From positions 48,653,265-48,717,264 of the forward strand of contig NC_079516.1 in assembly GCF_000801105.2 (NCBI RefSeq): a DNA stretch of 64,000 nt, written 5' to 3'. Both the position numbers and the translations under genes were made by a program. The notes under the pieces were generated by a model that made no database searches, was not told the DNA's origin, and was given only the letters and a program-made list of their open reading frames with translations. Positions 23,601-36,724 of this stretch are shown here, piece by piece (the stretch's first letter is position 1; the number at the start of each line of letters is the position of its first letter). This DNA comes from Raphanus sativus (taxonomy: Eukaryota > Streptophyta > Magnoliopsida > Brassicales > Brassicaceae).

Positions 23601-25291
23601 AGTATTGCTTGTCAAAGGAAAGCAAAGGTGCAGATTCTTCTTATAATGCGAATTTATCCTCTCAAGAAAATTCACTTTCAGTATAACATATCTACGTGTT
23701 TGTTAAAAAAACGGCGAGACGACAACATTAATATATTGAACTATACATATCATAGTCATATATATATTTCTCTTTTGTAATGTGTACCAGGGACAGAGGT
23801 TTATAATTGTTATATATATCATGTACCTGGGATAAGGAGAACCTTTGATGGGTTTTTGACCGTACTTACGCCAAGCCCACAGATCAGACGGAACTACTTC
23901 CCCACTGGACCGGCTGTTCATGGCGGCTGGAGCCGGTATGCACACCACTTTCTTTCCTTGACCCTTCCTGCATTTTTCGTCAATATACAGTATACCATAT
24001 ACAGTCAAAACTTAATTCGACCCACGTGAGAATACTTGTATACATGTTAGTTAATTTTGTGAGCAGTGTTATAGCGTGCGGCATAATGAATTCCATTTGA
24101 GATATGATGGAAGCTTAGCTAATTTCATTGTTTACACTCCATAAATATATACTCCTGCGCATACCCTTTTAAGTTTGAAAGTAAATATATAAATATATGC
24201 AAACAAAAATTATTAAAAAATTGAAGATCGTTTGAAAGATAAAGGAAAATAAGAAATTATAATAACAAAAACAACTCATGAAAATTTTAAAGATGGAATT
24301 AAAGAGGCGAGTGTAAGATCTCCGGAAAAAAACATAAAGGTTGCATATACTGATATACATAGACAAAACGAAGCCCTAGTTCAGTTGGTCTCTCATGGTT
24401 TCATGGAACTCTTAGAATGGTCGACAATAACTAAATATGACATAGCAATCAGGAAACTCAATTTGAAAAACATACAATAGATAAATAATGTATACATAGC
24501 GTATTATTATTCATTATATTTGCTAGCTCATCTGCAGTATATATATCAGATTAGTTTTCAAAAAAAAAAGATAAAAACATGAAACTTTGGTGATTAACAC
24601 AATCAAGTTTTCAAATATGAAAAAAGTAAAAATGGTACTTAATTGATAAAAATCTTGAAAGAGAAATAATAATTACCACATGGTGTTATTGTATTTTATC
24701 ATGAACATAGCATTAAATGATCTCGTTTAATCAAGAAAGACAAAATGATAATTAAATCATGGAGATCGGATTGTAATAAATTCACCTCTTCTTTATGCCA
24801 AGATTCCGAGGGGAAGAAGAGATCTGAATCAGCGAAGAAGATGACGTGTTGTTACTTTTATCGACCATTAAAGAGTTTCTTGGACTGTTAGTGATCATCC
24901 CCCACGGAGAAGCTGCTGCGACGGCGGAGGAGACGGCCATGGCTGGGGAACTACACTTGGAGGCATCGTGGATGATGTTGCTTTGTGAGATCTGGATTCT
25001 TGGGAAGACACTGCATTGACTCTTGATATGATCATCCTCAGAAACCTCTGGAAAAACTTCGAAGCTGTTGTTGCTTTTGTTAGCCGTGAGGTTGAAGAGT
25101 GGATCTGTCATGCTTACGAACGGGTCGCCGAAGGGATTTATCTGACAACTGGCGATGGAGGGGACATCTGAGATCGGCTGCGGAGACAAAGTGCTCGGAG
25201 ATGGACCTTCCGGTGGCCCAGTAGATGACGAAACGTGTCCTGACCCGATTCCTCGTACAACGTCTGTTAGGTCGCCTTGGAAGTTGTCCAT
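20675..25291 (-). CDS. WRKY35: WRKY group IIe transcription factor, WRKY35-like
   Basis: Three exons (25291-24786, 23967-23827, 21224-20675) give 398 residues; all phases close. The N-terminus [14 protein letters not shown] is the conserved start of the WRKY14/WRKY35 pair, which sets the ATG at 25291 rather than an upstream frame extension. The DNA-binding domain lies at about residues 200-260: WRKYGQK in exon 2, then C-x5-C-x23-H-x-H zinc ligands in exon 3 after the phase-2 intron at the conserved Arg typical of group II. A Ser-rich stretch and an acidic C-terminus ([17 protein letters not shown]) follow. It is a nuclear regulator that binds W boxes (TTGAC[C/T]). Intron 2 is 2.6 kb and contains a hAT MITE and a Helitron; intron 1 is 0.8 kb. 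Assignment to WRKY35 rather than WRKY14 rests on sequence resemblance plus neighbouring genes. Confidence 0.93.
21339..21566. mobile_element. hAT MITE in WRKY35 intron 2
   Basis: The 228-bp element starts CAGAGCCGGTCCTAGG and ends CTAGGGCCGGCTCTG, with a perfect 8-bp target duplication TATATGTA (21331-21338, 21567-21574). The ends and 8-bp duplication are diagnostic of hAT. It is non-coding. Confidence 0.88.
21757..23496 (-). mobile_element. Non-autonomous Helitron in WRKY35 intron 2, doubled 5' end
   Basis: On the minus strand it begins TCTACTCTATTAAAATAG at 23496 after an A and ends with hairpin AATCCGCG/CGCGGATT, CAGAAT and CTTG at 21757, followed by T. The end CTTG deviates by one base from CTRR. 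The first 135 bp at the 5' end are present twice in tandem (23226-23361 and 23362-23496). It is 1740 bp, AT-rich and non-coding, with a TA microsatellite near 22950. Confidence 0.75.
23226..23497. repeat. Tandem duplication, 2 x 135 bp, Helitron 5' end
   Basis: Two adjacent copies differ by one base (GACAACTT versus GATAACTT). Each ends with the Helitron start motif, so the element carries two 5' termini in tandem. Confidence 0.92.
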
Positions 25292-25365
25292 GTCTACAGA
25301 TTCAGAGACGCTGCACATAAGTTATGTATGATGCGTGTGTGTGTGTGCGCGCTTATATGTATATA

Positions 25366-25417
<52 letters not shown>

Positions 25418-25810
25418 CGCCGCGACAAAATAGAAAAAAAAAGAAGTAGGATTATAGGTATCAATCGTTTTATGGATATTTCGGCAAAGGGCTGGTGATC
25501 AGTGATGCTGGATTATTCTCCTGGAAAATTTTGTAATTTTCTTGGGGAAAAAGCAAGAAGATGAAAGAAGAAGAATGGTTGATGAAACGAGAGAAAGAGA
25601 CGCTGACTTTTCAGAATGTAAACATCTTCGACCACTTCTTAAGTTAGAGAGAGAGGAAGATCAAATTTGTACTCTCTCTATATAATACACTAAATTAACA
25701 ATAAATATTTAAAGGTTATATATGAATATTAATACATAGATCGAGATATATACGGCCAAGTCTTGTACTTTTATTATCTCGTTATTGAGTTCACCATTAA
25801 GTTTTTGACC
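25292..25810 (-). promoter_or_regulatory. WRKY35-like 5' region
   Basis: The minus strand has TATATAGAG at about 25678-25686, some 390 bp upstream of the ATG, followed by a CT/AG-rich leader. A (TA)n run at 25367-25413 lies in the leader. One W box, TTGACC, occurs at 25805-25810 (plus strand) and would permit WRKY auto- or cross-regulation. The promoter role is inference. Confidence 0.45.
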
Positions 25811-27932
25811 TTCTAGTATAAAGTGGCGTTGTAGTTTGTAACTTCTTTAGGGCATGTCGTACAGTAAATATCTCACTAGACCATAAAACTCGACCGAAGA
25901 ATTAGTTTCTAAGGGATATAGTATTGGCTAGTTAAATAATTAAACAAAAAAATCTTACTACGTACCACATTATTAATAGTTTAGATGATAAAACTATAGT
26001 GTGAAAGAGCATAATGAGATGCTGCACTGGTGAGAACAAAACAAGTGATTGTGAAGTAAAGAGATCGGCAAACAGCCGCATTTCTCGGAGTACGTTTCGT
26101 CATGATCCAATGGTCCTAGGACACGTACATTCTAAAATACATTTTGCTATCCCTTGAATACCAGAAAATTTGTGTGACTAAAATAAAAATATTATCTGCC
26201 AGTGTTTTTTTTTGACATCATTATCTACCAATATTTGGGAAGGGTTATAACTTTTATTTTATATGTGTTTTACGGCCCAACTTATTTTATCTTCATGTTT
26301 GTCCCGTGTGACCGTGTCCTTTGTCATAATTCTGAGTCTATTGACTTCCATCATCAGACTTCAGCTTATATATAACGTCAAAACAATTTATCCATAACTG
26401 ATAGTGAACATTGTCCTAGTTTTTTTATGACCCAAAAAGTCGTCGTTCAAGTCAAAACTTGTTGACTTTGGGTTATACCTGGTCGAATATCTCCGAAAGG
26501 ACACTATATTTTTAAGTTTGCAAAAAAAAAATCCAAAAAATTTATATTGTATAATATAGTCGTTTATATTATAGTCATTGTTTAAGTTAGTTTTCTCAAA
26601 AAGCAAAATTTCAAACGTAATTTCGAAAAAATTATATTTTATATTATGATCCTTATATTTATAGTACTTAACTTAAATTCATAAAACTTTATAACTAAAT
26701 AGCACATATATAAAATATTATAGAAATATTAATTAACAAAACAATACAGTAAAATATAAAGTTTTACATAGAAATACATAATTAAATATTAAATTACAAG
26801 TAAAATATTACATTATTTTATAAAACTATTTTCGTAATACTTCCATACATGATCAATTAGTATATTTGTTAAGTTTCTTTTCTAATATTGTTGTTATCTA
26901 ACTCTAGTTTTGAAAAAACTAATTTAAAGTTTTTATTTAATTTTATTTGTAGAAATTAAAATTATAAAAACAATTTTGAAATATTAATGAGTTATAAAAT
27001 TTTGAAGGATTAAAAAGATTAAATGACAAAATATTAAAGAATTATAAATATAATATATAAATATAAGGACCAAAATGCAATGAGAAATATAAAACTTCAA
27101 ATTTGAAGTTTTGAGTAGTAACACTCTATATTTGAAGTTTCACTACTCAAAACTTCAATTAAAAAATTTGAATTTTTTTTTGGAAAACAATAAACTTCAT
27201 ATTAAAGTTATAGAGATGCTTTTAGAGCATCTTTAGAGGTCAAATTCTTAAAGGAAGTTCTAAGCAGCATTTTATTGAAATATTCTAACACAATTTATTA
27301 ACTTCAATTAATTTTAATTTTCTTTTTCAAATTTTCATTTCCAATATTTCCAAACTTTTATTTTGAAATTCAAAAATACTTTTTAAAAACAATTTTTTAA
27401 ATTATTATTTTAAATATTTCATTTTAAAACTTTTTTAAAAAAAATCCCCCAAACCCATCCTTCAAATTTAAATACTAAATATAAATTAATTAATTTTAGA
27501 AATATAAGTTTTTTTGGTTCTTTAATGAAATATTTTAGTTACTTTAATCATTCTGTGTTATATTTATAAAAAAAACATTTATAGCGCTCAATTTATTTCT
27601 TTTTTTTTCTGGTTAGAATGTCTAGGTAAAAATTCATAAAATTACCTTGTGGGATATTTATTCGAATGCTCCACTTCCGGTTGTGAATCTAGGTGAGCAA
27701 AAAAGATGGCAAGTGCCACCATAAAGTTTTCAAAATTTGCATAATATACCTTAATTAGTTTTAGTTATTTTCTCCTGTTAAAAATCATATCTAAGCCATA
27801 TTTTTAAATTTATATGTGTTTGCTCCATAAAAAAAGAATTCTACATTCGCCACTGTTCAATTCCAATTGGTATTTAAGTCGGTCTTGTTTGTGAACTATA
27901 TAACACATAAATATACCTTTTTTTGCTTAAAG
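25811..27932. other. Intergenic, AT-rich
   Basis: No gene recognised. A hairpin with perfect 15-bp arms GAAGTTTTGAGTAGT (27105-27119 and 27142-27156) suggests MITE-like DNA near 27060-27200, but no target duplication was found. Confidence 0.4.
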
Positions 27933-27943
27933 TGAATACACTT

Positions 27944-28051
27944 TTTTTTTTGACAATCGTGGGGTTCTGGGCTTCGTCCAGACTAATCATACGAAGCTGA
28001 CGGCAATCTATGTATTCTTACGATTTAACGTAAGTTCCGGTGGCCACCGCA
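27944..28051 (-). mobile_element. 5'-truncated SINE fragment
   Basis: 108 bp flanked by an 11-bp direct repeat TGAATACACTT (27933-27943, 28052-28062). A poly(T) run at the left is the A tail in minus orientation. Its body shares CGTTAAATCGTAAGAATAC with the SINE at 8990-9160, so both belong to related families. Confidence 0.7.
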
Positions 28052-28062
28052 TGAATACACTT

Positions 28063-31000
28063 GTTTTTACCACGTACGATTTTCTGCTTGTAAAACAAAT
28101 ATAATTGTTTACATCAAAAGACGTTTGATGTAAGTGCCAAAAATGGTAAAAAGTTTGACTCTTCATATATTATTTTTTTTGGTACTCTCTTCATATATTA
28201 TTTGCTATTACATAATTTATCATTTTCAGTTCACAAATCTTTGTTGGGTTCTTTAAAAAAGAAATAAAGAAACTCGGTTGGTTTTGACCAAAAAAGAAAA
28301 AAAAAACTCGGTTGGTGTGTATGGGGTTAACGGCTGCTGACTGATTTAAAATTGGTGCCAACTAATTATACGTTTGCCATTATCTCATTCTTTTTTTTTT
28401 GTTCAAACGCCATTATCTCATTCTAGATTTGCCATATTGTCGCCAACTATTTATATACCACCTATATATATATATATATACTATTTACAACAGTTTCTTT
28501 AATATCTTAGGCATATATGGTGGATCGCATATATCAGTTTCTATGTATGATACCTATTAAAAACTAAAGAATGAGAGTCGTATCATGGGTAATAAATTCC
28601 TCACATGGTATAAGCATGTGTTCTTATGCATGTTGGACATGACTAAAATAATTTTATATTTATAATCTATAAATTCAATATTATTATGTTGGAAATACTT
28701 GGAATTGATTCCCATACTACAGTTTTACCTACTTCGTTATTTTTCTGTTGGCTATGTGGCTGACTAACACAATTTTTCTGTTGATTAAATCAAACAGAAT
28801 AGTTTTCAAACCAGCTGCTGGAATTGTATTGGTCAAACTAAAATAACGCATTCCCAGCCGTTATTGGTCAAACTAAGATATATTAAGATAAAAATTGTAT
28901 GTATATAAAAATTGAGAAAATTTTTTATGGGTGTCAAAATAAATATCAGAAACGATAAGTCCCTCTTAATCATTTGATGTTGAAATAAGACTACATATAT
29001 AATATATAATATCTAATATGTATGCTAAATATTCGATAAAATTATATTTAGCAACAGTTGAATTTGCCAATTCGAATATAGATATTAGCCGGTAAAGAAT
29101 TAGCATTACAATATATAATAAATGTTTTAATATATGCGAACTGAATCAATATTTAATACGAAAACTAGGAATAGGATGGGATAAAAAATAGTTGTGATCA
29201 ACTGTCAACACGAACGTGATCGAAGTGTTTGTCATGAAGCCGAACAACTTAGCCACATTCTAAATCTAGGCAATTCCTTTAGTTTATCGGATACTTTTAA
29301 GGAAAGAAAATGTTAATTTCGTTTTATTGGGGGAGAGTGATTGCCTCTAACTTTTATTTTCTTTGATCAGGTAAATTTTAGCTAGTGTCTGTAATGTATG
29401 GAGCATGTAATATATATATATATTATATTATATATATAATAGTTTTTCTGACTTCCGAGTTCCGACCCATTGCTTTCGCTCTATATTTTATCAATTATAT
29501 AAAACAACAATCACTACCCATATGAAGCAGGCCCTCTTCTCTCGTGGCAAGCAAATTCAGTTTATTACGTAACGATAGAGACTCATGTATTGTTTATTTC
29601 AGTAAGTAGACTAGACGGTGCAATAAATAAAAACAAAATAAGTCATGCCTCCCTCGTTCTACGGTGACGCATGTTGGAAGGATTCAATAATAACCATAGT
29701 AGTAACTAAAAATGAAAACAAATAAGAAACATTTGACAAAGAAAAATAAACAGAATTTGATTGGTAACCAAGAAAACATGTGCGTTTATATTGGAAACGT
29801 TTGTTTAGTTGATTTAACATTTTGCATTTATGTAGTTTTTAATCTACTGCTGCGTCATTGTTTTCAAATCACCAAATGATATTCTTTATGTTTTTTAAAT
29901 GTAGGTACAAAAAGTCGCAATTTCTGATAATAATCTTAACTATAAAACAATGAGTATAATTAGGGATTTTTAAAAAAGAGTATTGTATTCATTATAATAA
30001 ATGTTTCATGAAATAAGAACCAAATCGAAGGAGCCTTCTCCAAGTAGATACAATTATTTTACACATAAAAGGTGGACATAATTAAAATATATGATGACTT
30101 AAGTTCGTAGCACATCATTTTTCTTTGTCAAAAAAATACAGCAAAAAGCCTAAAACCATCACACTAAGAATTGCAAGATCGTCACATAAACTACATACTT
30201 ATGTTGATTTATGTTATTGGGTTGTGTAGCACGTGGACGTCTTTGCACATGAGCAACTTTACGTAAAATCCACCATGCCCCTTTAAGTGCTCCTCAAGTT
30301 CATAGAAAAAACAATAGTCACCCTCCTTTATTTTTATTTGCGTTTATGTAAATTTAATTATATTTATAAATGAGTATAGATTTAAAGTTTGTTTAGGCCT
30401 TATAAAAAAAGTTTGTTTAGGCATTGCTCGTTGAACTGACTGCAGTACACTAACTCAGTGATTAAAACTGACTTGCATTGCCAATTTGCCAACGAAAAGA
30501 ATCCTCAAGTTTCTGATCGACTAGGATAAGACAGTCCAAAGCTCATATCACTAAAAAAAGCCCATTAGAGGAACCTGATTCGTTATTTCGCCCCGTGAGG
30601 CCTAATCAAAATAATCGTATCGATTTAGTACTTCGCAAAGAAATGTAATTCTTATACATAAGATTTTGTAATTTAAGGGGTTAAATGTTATTAACCCGTA
30701 CTAATCCATGATCTTTAAGGTAACTAGAACTGCGGTCGCTTAACTCACATGCAGTTGCTTTCTTAGCTTTCTGTATATGGCCGTAAATGTGAAAACTTGT
30801 GTGGTGATTGTAGGTTGCTAATGATCTTAGCAGCTCTTGCAAATAATATTCACGTTACTTACGGTGAAAACTTCATGTACTTTTGGAAAAGTTAGTTGAT
30901 AGTAACGGTGTACTAATTCCTTACAAAAACATTGGTTAATCCCATTCACTGGATCCATTCATGTATCTCATATTCTTTTTTTTTTTTTAAATAGCAAGCT

Positions 31001-31326
31001 GAAACTATCACACTTCTAACATGTGCTTATGAGCTAAAACACAAGAGGTGACATGAACTCGATCAACCTCAATCACAATAATATATTTGAGAGGTAACCT
31101 TTTACAAACAGGTGCAAAACGTCGAATGAGTTGCTGCTCCTAGAATTAACCTAAAACCTTTATTAAACAATCCATATTTCTACATATGGATAATAATAAG
31201 TAAGAAACACATCATCATCTTCTACTCCCTTCACTACCATCTAGACTCTAATCTCTAGCTATCATCATCAACCAGTGAAAGGAGTCCTAGAAGATCAATC
31301 ATCACGGATCAATACAGAGAAAAGGG
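28063..31326. other. Intergenic between WRKY35-like and epimerase genes
   Basis: 3.2 kb of AT-rich DNA in which I see no gene, clear transposon end or RNA gene. The segment nearest 31326 should contain the epimerase 3' untranslated region. Confidence 0.4.
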
Positions 31327-33290
31327 TCAGTATGCAGAGAACAATGAAGAAAAAGAAGAAGATTCATAGCCATTGCGATGAAGCTTTTGCCATCTCCATG
31401 CAGTCTCCAAACTCTCCTTAAGATTTGTGTGCTTAGCTGTCCAATTCAGCTCCTCTCTAATCTTTCTTGGATCGCTGTAAACCTCTGCGTAATCTCCTGC
31501 CCGTCTCTCCAAGTAATCGACCTTTATATCAACCCCTGTCGCCTTCTTGCAAGCCTCCGCAAACTCCTTCACCGAGCTACCTGCTCACACAAACCACATT
31601 CTCTGAAAAATTAGCATCACTTTTATTTTTATATAAGCTTTTGCCGAGATATCCATTTTGCATACCTTTCCCGGTACCAACATTGAAGATTCCAAGTCTG
31701 CTAGGTTTGGCCTTTTCAAGAGCTTTAACATGAGCATCAACAAGGTCTGTGACATCTATGTAGTCACGTACGCAAGTCCCATCAGGGGTCTTGTAGTCTG
31801 TTCCTTTAATCTATGGATTAAAGACAAACATCTACAAGGATTGGTCTATGTAATGAATTTGATGACACATATCAAAGAGAGTGCTAATAATTACCTGTAG
31901 ACCGGGGATGATGCCTCGTGCAGCATCAAAGCAAGCACCAGAGATCCTTCCATGCTCTCTGAGTTCTGGTCTTGGAGCTTCGCCCAGTCTTCCCTCAGGA
32001 TCAGACCCTATCACATTGAAATATCTAAGGATCATAACCGCCATGTTGGAGTTTTTGGAGAAGTCCAAGATGATATCTTCTGCCATCTTCTTAGCCTTTC
32101 CATATGGATTGATAGGAACCTGAGGAGTTTCCTCTGTTATTGGCATCTTCTCAGGCTCTCCATAAGTAGCACATGTGCTCGAATATATCAAAGTCTTGAC
32201 ACCATGAGCAGCCATTGTCTCTAGAACTACTAATGTGTTTGATGTAATGTTGTGGTAATACCTGCAAAATGAACATAACATTAGCCAGCTGCTATATAAG
32301 TATATTCAAGTTAAAAATTCTTGTTTGATGATTACTCTACTCACTTGAGAGGGAACTGTGTGCTTTCTCCAACATAAGCAACAGCTGCGAAATGCATCAC
32401 GGCGTCAAATGCATTCTCTGAGAATATTTTGTTTACCTGAGACAACTTCTTGTTAAGAAAAACCAAAAAAAAAAAAAGATTGCTATTCGTTTTTTCAGGG
32501 GATAATAATATCTAGAACAAGAATCAAGGATACAGCATGTGCATCTCCGAGATCAGCGTATATGAACTGAAGCCTTCCAGGTTCAGGAAACAGCTGCTGG
32601 AGTATCTTTACTGCACCGAGGTTGCCACGTGATAGATTGTCCTGCCAAGACACACACACACACAAAGAGCGATGAAAACACTGAGCACAAGAAGAGCATA
32701 GATTTGATTAAAAGCCCAAACGGAGATATTATTATAACATACCACGATGGTTACGCGGTATGAATCTTGTAGAAGGCGTAAAGCTGCATGAGAGCCGATA
32801 TATCCAGCACCGCCAGTGACTAGAACGTGGGTAACTCCAGGCTCGTGTTGAGAGAACTGAAAAAGATGGGAGGAAATATACAAACCACTCAGGAACATTT
32901 GACTAGTACAGAAATGAGAAACTGTATTGAAGAATATTAGGAGAAGTGATAATAACCACGCTTGGGGTATCGAAAGTTGGAGACTGCTTGAGCACTAAAA
33001 TGCACATTGCTGTAAGGGAAATAGCCAAAACAATCTTCCCGGTGCAATCGTTGTGCTTCTTCTGGTCTGCGTAATCTAATCCTACACTCCAAAAAAAAAC
33101 ACCAAGAAGAGTAAATTTCGAATCCAGAATTAGAAACACAAAAAAGTATGAAAAGCCAATGATAAGCGATAGAAGAAGCTTCAGTGGATGAAAAGCATTA
33201 GTACTACTCTGTGTACATGTCTCTCTCACCTTCAAAAGACATGGATCTGTTTTGCCTCCCTTGGATTCTTGCTCTACCAAGATTCAGCAT
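31327..33290 (-). CDS. MEE25: UDP-arabinose 4-epimerase (UDP-xylose 4-epimerase), MUR4 family
   Basis: Eight exons (33290-33230, 33081-32957, 32856-32743, 32641-32534, 32436-32345, 32261-31895, 31810-31666, 31580-31327) give 421 residues, the usual family length; every intron is GT-AG and phases close. The enzyme interconverts UDP-xylose and UDP-arabinopyranose for cell-wall arabinan and arabinogalactan synthesis, in the Golgi. A short basic N-terminus and one membrane span (about residues 35-52, [16 protein letters not shown]) mark a type II Golgi protein. The NAD-binding TGGAGYIGS lies at about 76-84. The catalytic Ser/Thr region YSSTCATYG and the Y-x3-K pair in NPYGKAKK follow. Gene order favours the copy next to WRKY35 (AT2G34850, MEE25) over the closely similar MUR4 (AT1G30620); the family call is much firmer than the paralog call. 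Confidence 0.93.
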
Positions 33291-35593
33291 TTTGTTTATG
33301 AAAGTCACACGGTCTAGTCTCAGTTCAGCTGCAAGAGATTAAGAACTCGAATGTTTAGAAAACTCTCTCTCTCTCACTATTTTGTGTTTAAGCCACTGGG
33401 AAGTAGTAACTCTAATTTGGGCTTAGATGCTGTCGGTCGGTCATTAAATGAATAAATATTACAATGCATAATAACTAGGAAACAAAGAAAAAAAAACAAC
33501 ACACCGACACAGAGCAAAGTTTCAGCCTAAACATGCGAGAGTTGCATTTGGAAACAGAAACAAAAATGTTGTAGAATTTGTACTTGACCAGAAAGCAAAA
33601 ACAGAAGAGCAATCAAGCAAGCGTAAAAAGGTTGGTTATTCACAAATTCAAAAATTAATCAGAAAAGCCATTTATCTATCAGACACTAGAGAGAAAGAGA
33701 GATTCTCTTCCCACTAAGAAAGATTCGAACTTAAATCTTTCAAGTGGAGAAGGGGATAGAGAGACGTAGAAATGAGGAAATTAAATAGAGAAGCAGAGGA
33801 GGAGCCTTTACGGTGAAAGCGAACAACGGAACACACGACACGAGAAAGGAGAGAGAGACAAAAGATCTAATTGAAAAATTGATTGAGATACTTTTAATAA
33901 AAGAAAAATAGGGGAGCGAATGAGATTGCAACAAGACAAAATAAGCGACGCGGTGATTGGAACACGGAAGCTCCGGCAGCTGTGAGAACCGACAAACTCG
34001 TTGCTGATTTGTCGGCAAAAAGTTTTCTACGTGGGTTTCACTCTATGGCCAACACTTTACTACTAGTTGACTGAACTCTTTTATTATAGTACAACCTTTT
34101 TTCATTTTTGAAAATATGTTTTCTATAAACATTAACATGGAGATTGTCCAACCCACTACATCTCAAGCTTTGTTGTGTGTTTCTTTCAATGTGTGTATTA
34201 CATAAACTTTTGGAGAACGATTTATCCAATGATGTAGATCAAAGACCACATTGCTTTGTCTTTCCATTAGTTATTGTAATTTCTCTTCCATGAAGATTAA
34301 TTTGAAGCCACTTCTTCAAACTTTTCAGCAACGACGAGATTTTTCTCATTGAAAAGGAATGCCATATATAGAGATTAGAGAATACTAAAGCATTCTCAAC
34401 TACTTGGACTATGTGATGAACATAATGATATCTAATAAACTATAGTAAATGTTATGTGATTTACATCAAAACTCAAACTCCCATAACTTGTCGAGCATGT
34501 AACGCTCGACAAGATTTAACGCTCAAAATTCAAACGTACCGGCGATTTAACTTCTGACAAGCCCATTAAGAAAATCAACTTGGCCCAATTAATTGACTTG
34601 GCTCAGTTATAATCTAAAAAGGGCCTAATTGATCATTTCACCACCATGCTAGCTAGAGCCTTGTGAAAAAAATTGGATTAACCAACTTCATAATCCCAAA
34701 ACCAAAGCAATCTTCATTGGCAGTTCATGCTGTCTCAAGTGTAATCATGCATGAGCGAGATCAACCTGCAGGATCTAAAGAGAGGTTAGTACGAAAATAC
34801 TTGGGAAAGGCAAAATATTTACTGTCTAACACGCAATTTGTAAGAGTAACAAACTACATCAGTAACTGAACTATATACAGTAATACCATTCAACAACTCA
34901 ATTAATAAAACGATTCATCACATATGCACAGCCATGAACATTTACAGCTCTTGTTTATGCCTTTAATTTAGTCTCTCATCTATTCACACTTAAGAATGCC
35001 TTTTGACTTATACAATCACACTTTTTCTCTTTAATCCTCATTAACTTGACATACATTTACTACCACACAACAATACTGACCGTGTCTAACATTGTAAGAA
35101 ACAAAAAAATAGCTATCAGAAATTATTTACAAAAGGATTTCAGATGACAAAAAGCAATAAATAAGATAGTGAAATGTAAATGTTAAAGAGTAATATGTAA
35201 ATATGTAAGCATACAGTCAATTTTGATATAATCAGACGAATTCAATGAGCTCTAACCAACCTGCATGGGAGACACATGTTCATAGGCATGCCTCCGTATT
35301 TATCAGATTTAATTAGTCAATTTTCATGTTTCTCTTTTTCCTCAACCAATTATCATGTTAAGTGACTTTCTTATTGGAAAGTATGCAACAGCCAACATGC
35401 GATACACATGCATTGTAGTTGTTAAATCAGTCCACCTAGTTTTGAATGGTACACATATTTGGCACCAATTAATTCTTATGTGTATGTATATAAACGGTTT
35501 AATTTTCCATTAAAATTACTGCAATTTACAATATGCAGGTACATGGTTGGTAAAATAAATTAAATGTTCAACAAGTCGTGTGAAAAAAGTAGC
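33291..35593. other. Epimerase 5' region and intergenic DNA
   Basis: Sequence from 33291 to about 34020 is CT/GA-rich on the minus strand and probably holds the epimerase leader, perhaps with a leader intron. The remaining DNA shows no gene. A hairpin with perfect 10-bp arms CTTGTCGAGC / GCTCGACAAG occurs at 34487-34513. Confidence 0.4.
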
Positions 35594-35594
35594 C

Positions 35595-35605
35595 TATATA
35601 TATAC
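35595..35605 (+). promoter_or_regulatory. TATA box of the proline-rich protein gene
   Basis: CTATATATATA about 70 bp upstream of the ATG at 35671, a normal spacing for a short plant leader. Confidence 0.55.
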
Positions 35606-35670
35606 TCATACTCAACATCTGCTTTTGCAACAGAAAGAAGCATACAAGAAAGAAAAAAACACATAAACAA

Positions 35671-35973
35671 ATGACTTCTTCAGTAACCACTTTAGCCCTA
35701 ACCCTAGTTCTGATCTTCCACCTCACGCCGGAAACAACCGTAGCTCGCCACCTCAATGATCAGAAGCCTACCGATGAAATGAAATACCTGTTTCCACCTG
35801 GATTGCCTTTTACCGGCGTTCCTCCGTTACCGACACTTTTTCCTCCGTTCCCTGGAAACGTTCCACGTTTTCCGTTTCCGTTACCGTCGCAGTCATCACC
35901 TCCGGCATCTCTTCCCGGTTTACCTGGCGTTACCTTTCCTCCCCTGCCGTTCCTCACGCCGCCACCTGAGTGA
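35671..35973 (+). CDS. MEE26: Small secreted proline-rich protein (MEE26-like)
   Basis: This is an intronless gene of 100 residues. Residues 1-25 are a signal peptide (MTSSVTTLALTLVLIF...), cut probably before RHLND. The mature 75 residues are dominated by Pro, Phe, Leu and Gly in loose PPLP, FPP and LPGLPG units, which suggests an extracellular wall-associated protein, possibly hydroxylated on proline. It lies between the epimerase and CTP synthase genes, where Arabidopsis has AT2G34870 (MEE26, annotated as a hydroxyproline-rich glycoprotein family member). The TATA box at 35595-35605 supports the start. No enzymatic domain is present and the molecular role is unknown. The symbol rests on position plus composition. 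Confidence 0.75.
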   Translation: MTSSVTTLALTLVLIFHLTPETTVARHLNDQKPTDEMKYLFPPGLPFTGVPPLPTLFPPFPGNVPRFPFPLPSQSSPPASLPGLPGVTFPPLPFLTPPPE

Positions 35974-36724
35974 TTCTATAGGTTATCGCCGCCGTTTTTA
36001 TGATAAGTATCCCTTGGAATAAACTACGTATGGATGATCATGTGTGCTCGATGATATAAATTATTAGTATTTTATGGAAGTTTAATAAAATATATCTCGT
36101 GTTAGTGTAACTCAATGTTGATCTAATAAATAAAGTATCTATTTGAGTTCTAAGTTCTATCTTCTAACACTCTCATGTCCATGAATTTTTTTTGAGAAAG
36201 TCGTGTCCATGGAGTTTACGAGTGCAAGTGGTTTTAAAACGACCATGTAGCCAAGTAAAAATTGACACTGTATTTGTGCTTTTTTCCTTCATAATTTCAT
36301 AGTAATTCAAGTTATTATGGTTGATCCAAACTTTGATAAATAATAGTCTTAATAAGTGTATATAGTAAAGTGAAAATTTCTTTTTATTCTTGAAATTGTT
36401 TTTCTCCTACTTTTCACCATTTCTTGCTTCTCTATACTCAAAGTCAAAGATCATGAAACTTGCATGAGTGTTATGATTTGTTTTATGTTTTATGTTTAAC
36501 CAATTATTTCAACATAGGGATGTGAGTGTGGATTTTACACTTGAGAGTTTCACAACTGTATCCTTTGTATTGAAAATGTTAAAGCCATATAAATAGTTGT
36601 CAAAAACATTTACAAGATTTGTTTAGTTTATTAAACATATCACTTGAAAAAGCAGAGTACACAACGAGCTTTGAAAATCATCTGTTTCAGACCTTTTGAA
36701 TCCTAATCATTCTGGCCAGATTGG
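35974..36724. other. Intergenic between convergent genes
   Basis: This is the space between the plus-strand proline-rich gene and the end of the minus-strand CTP synthase gene. Both 3' untranslated regions should lie here; nothing else is recognised. Confidence 0.4.
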
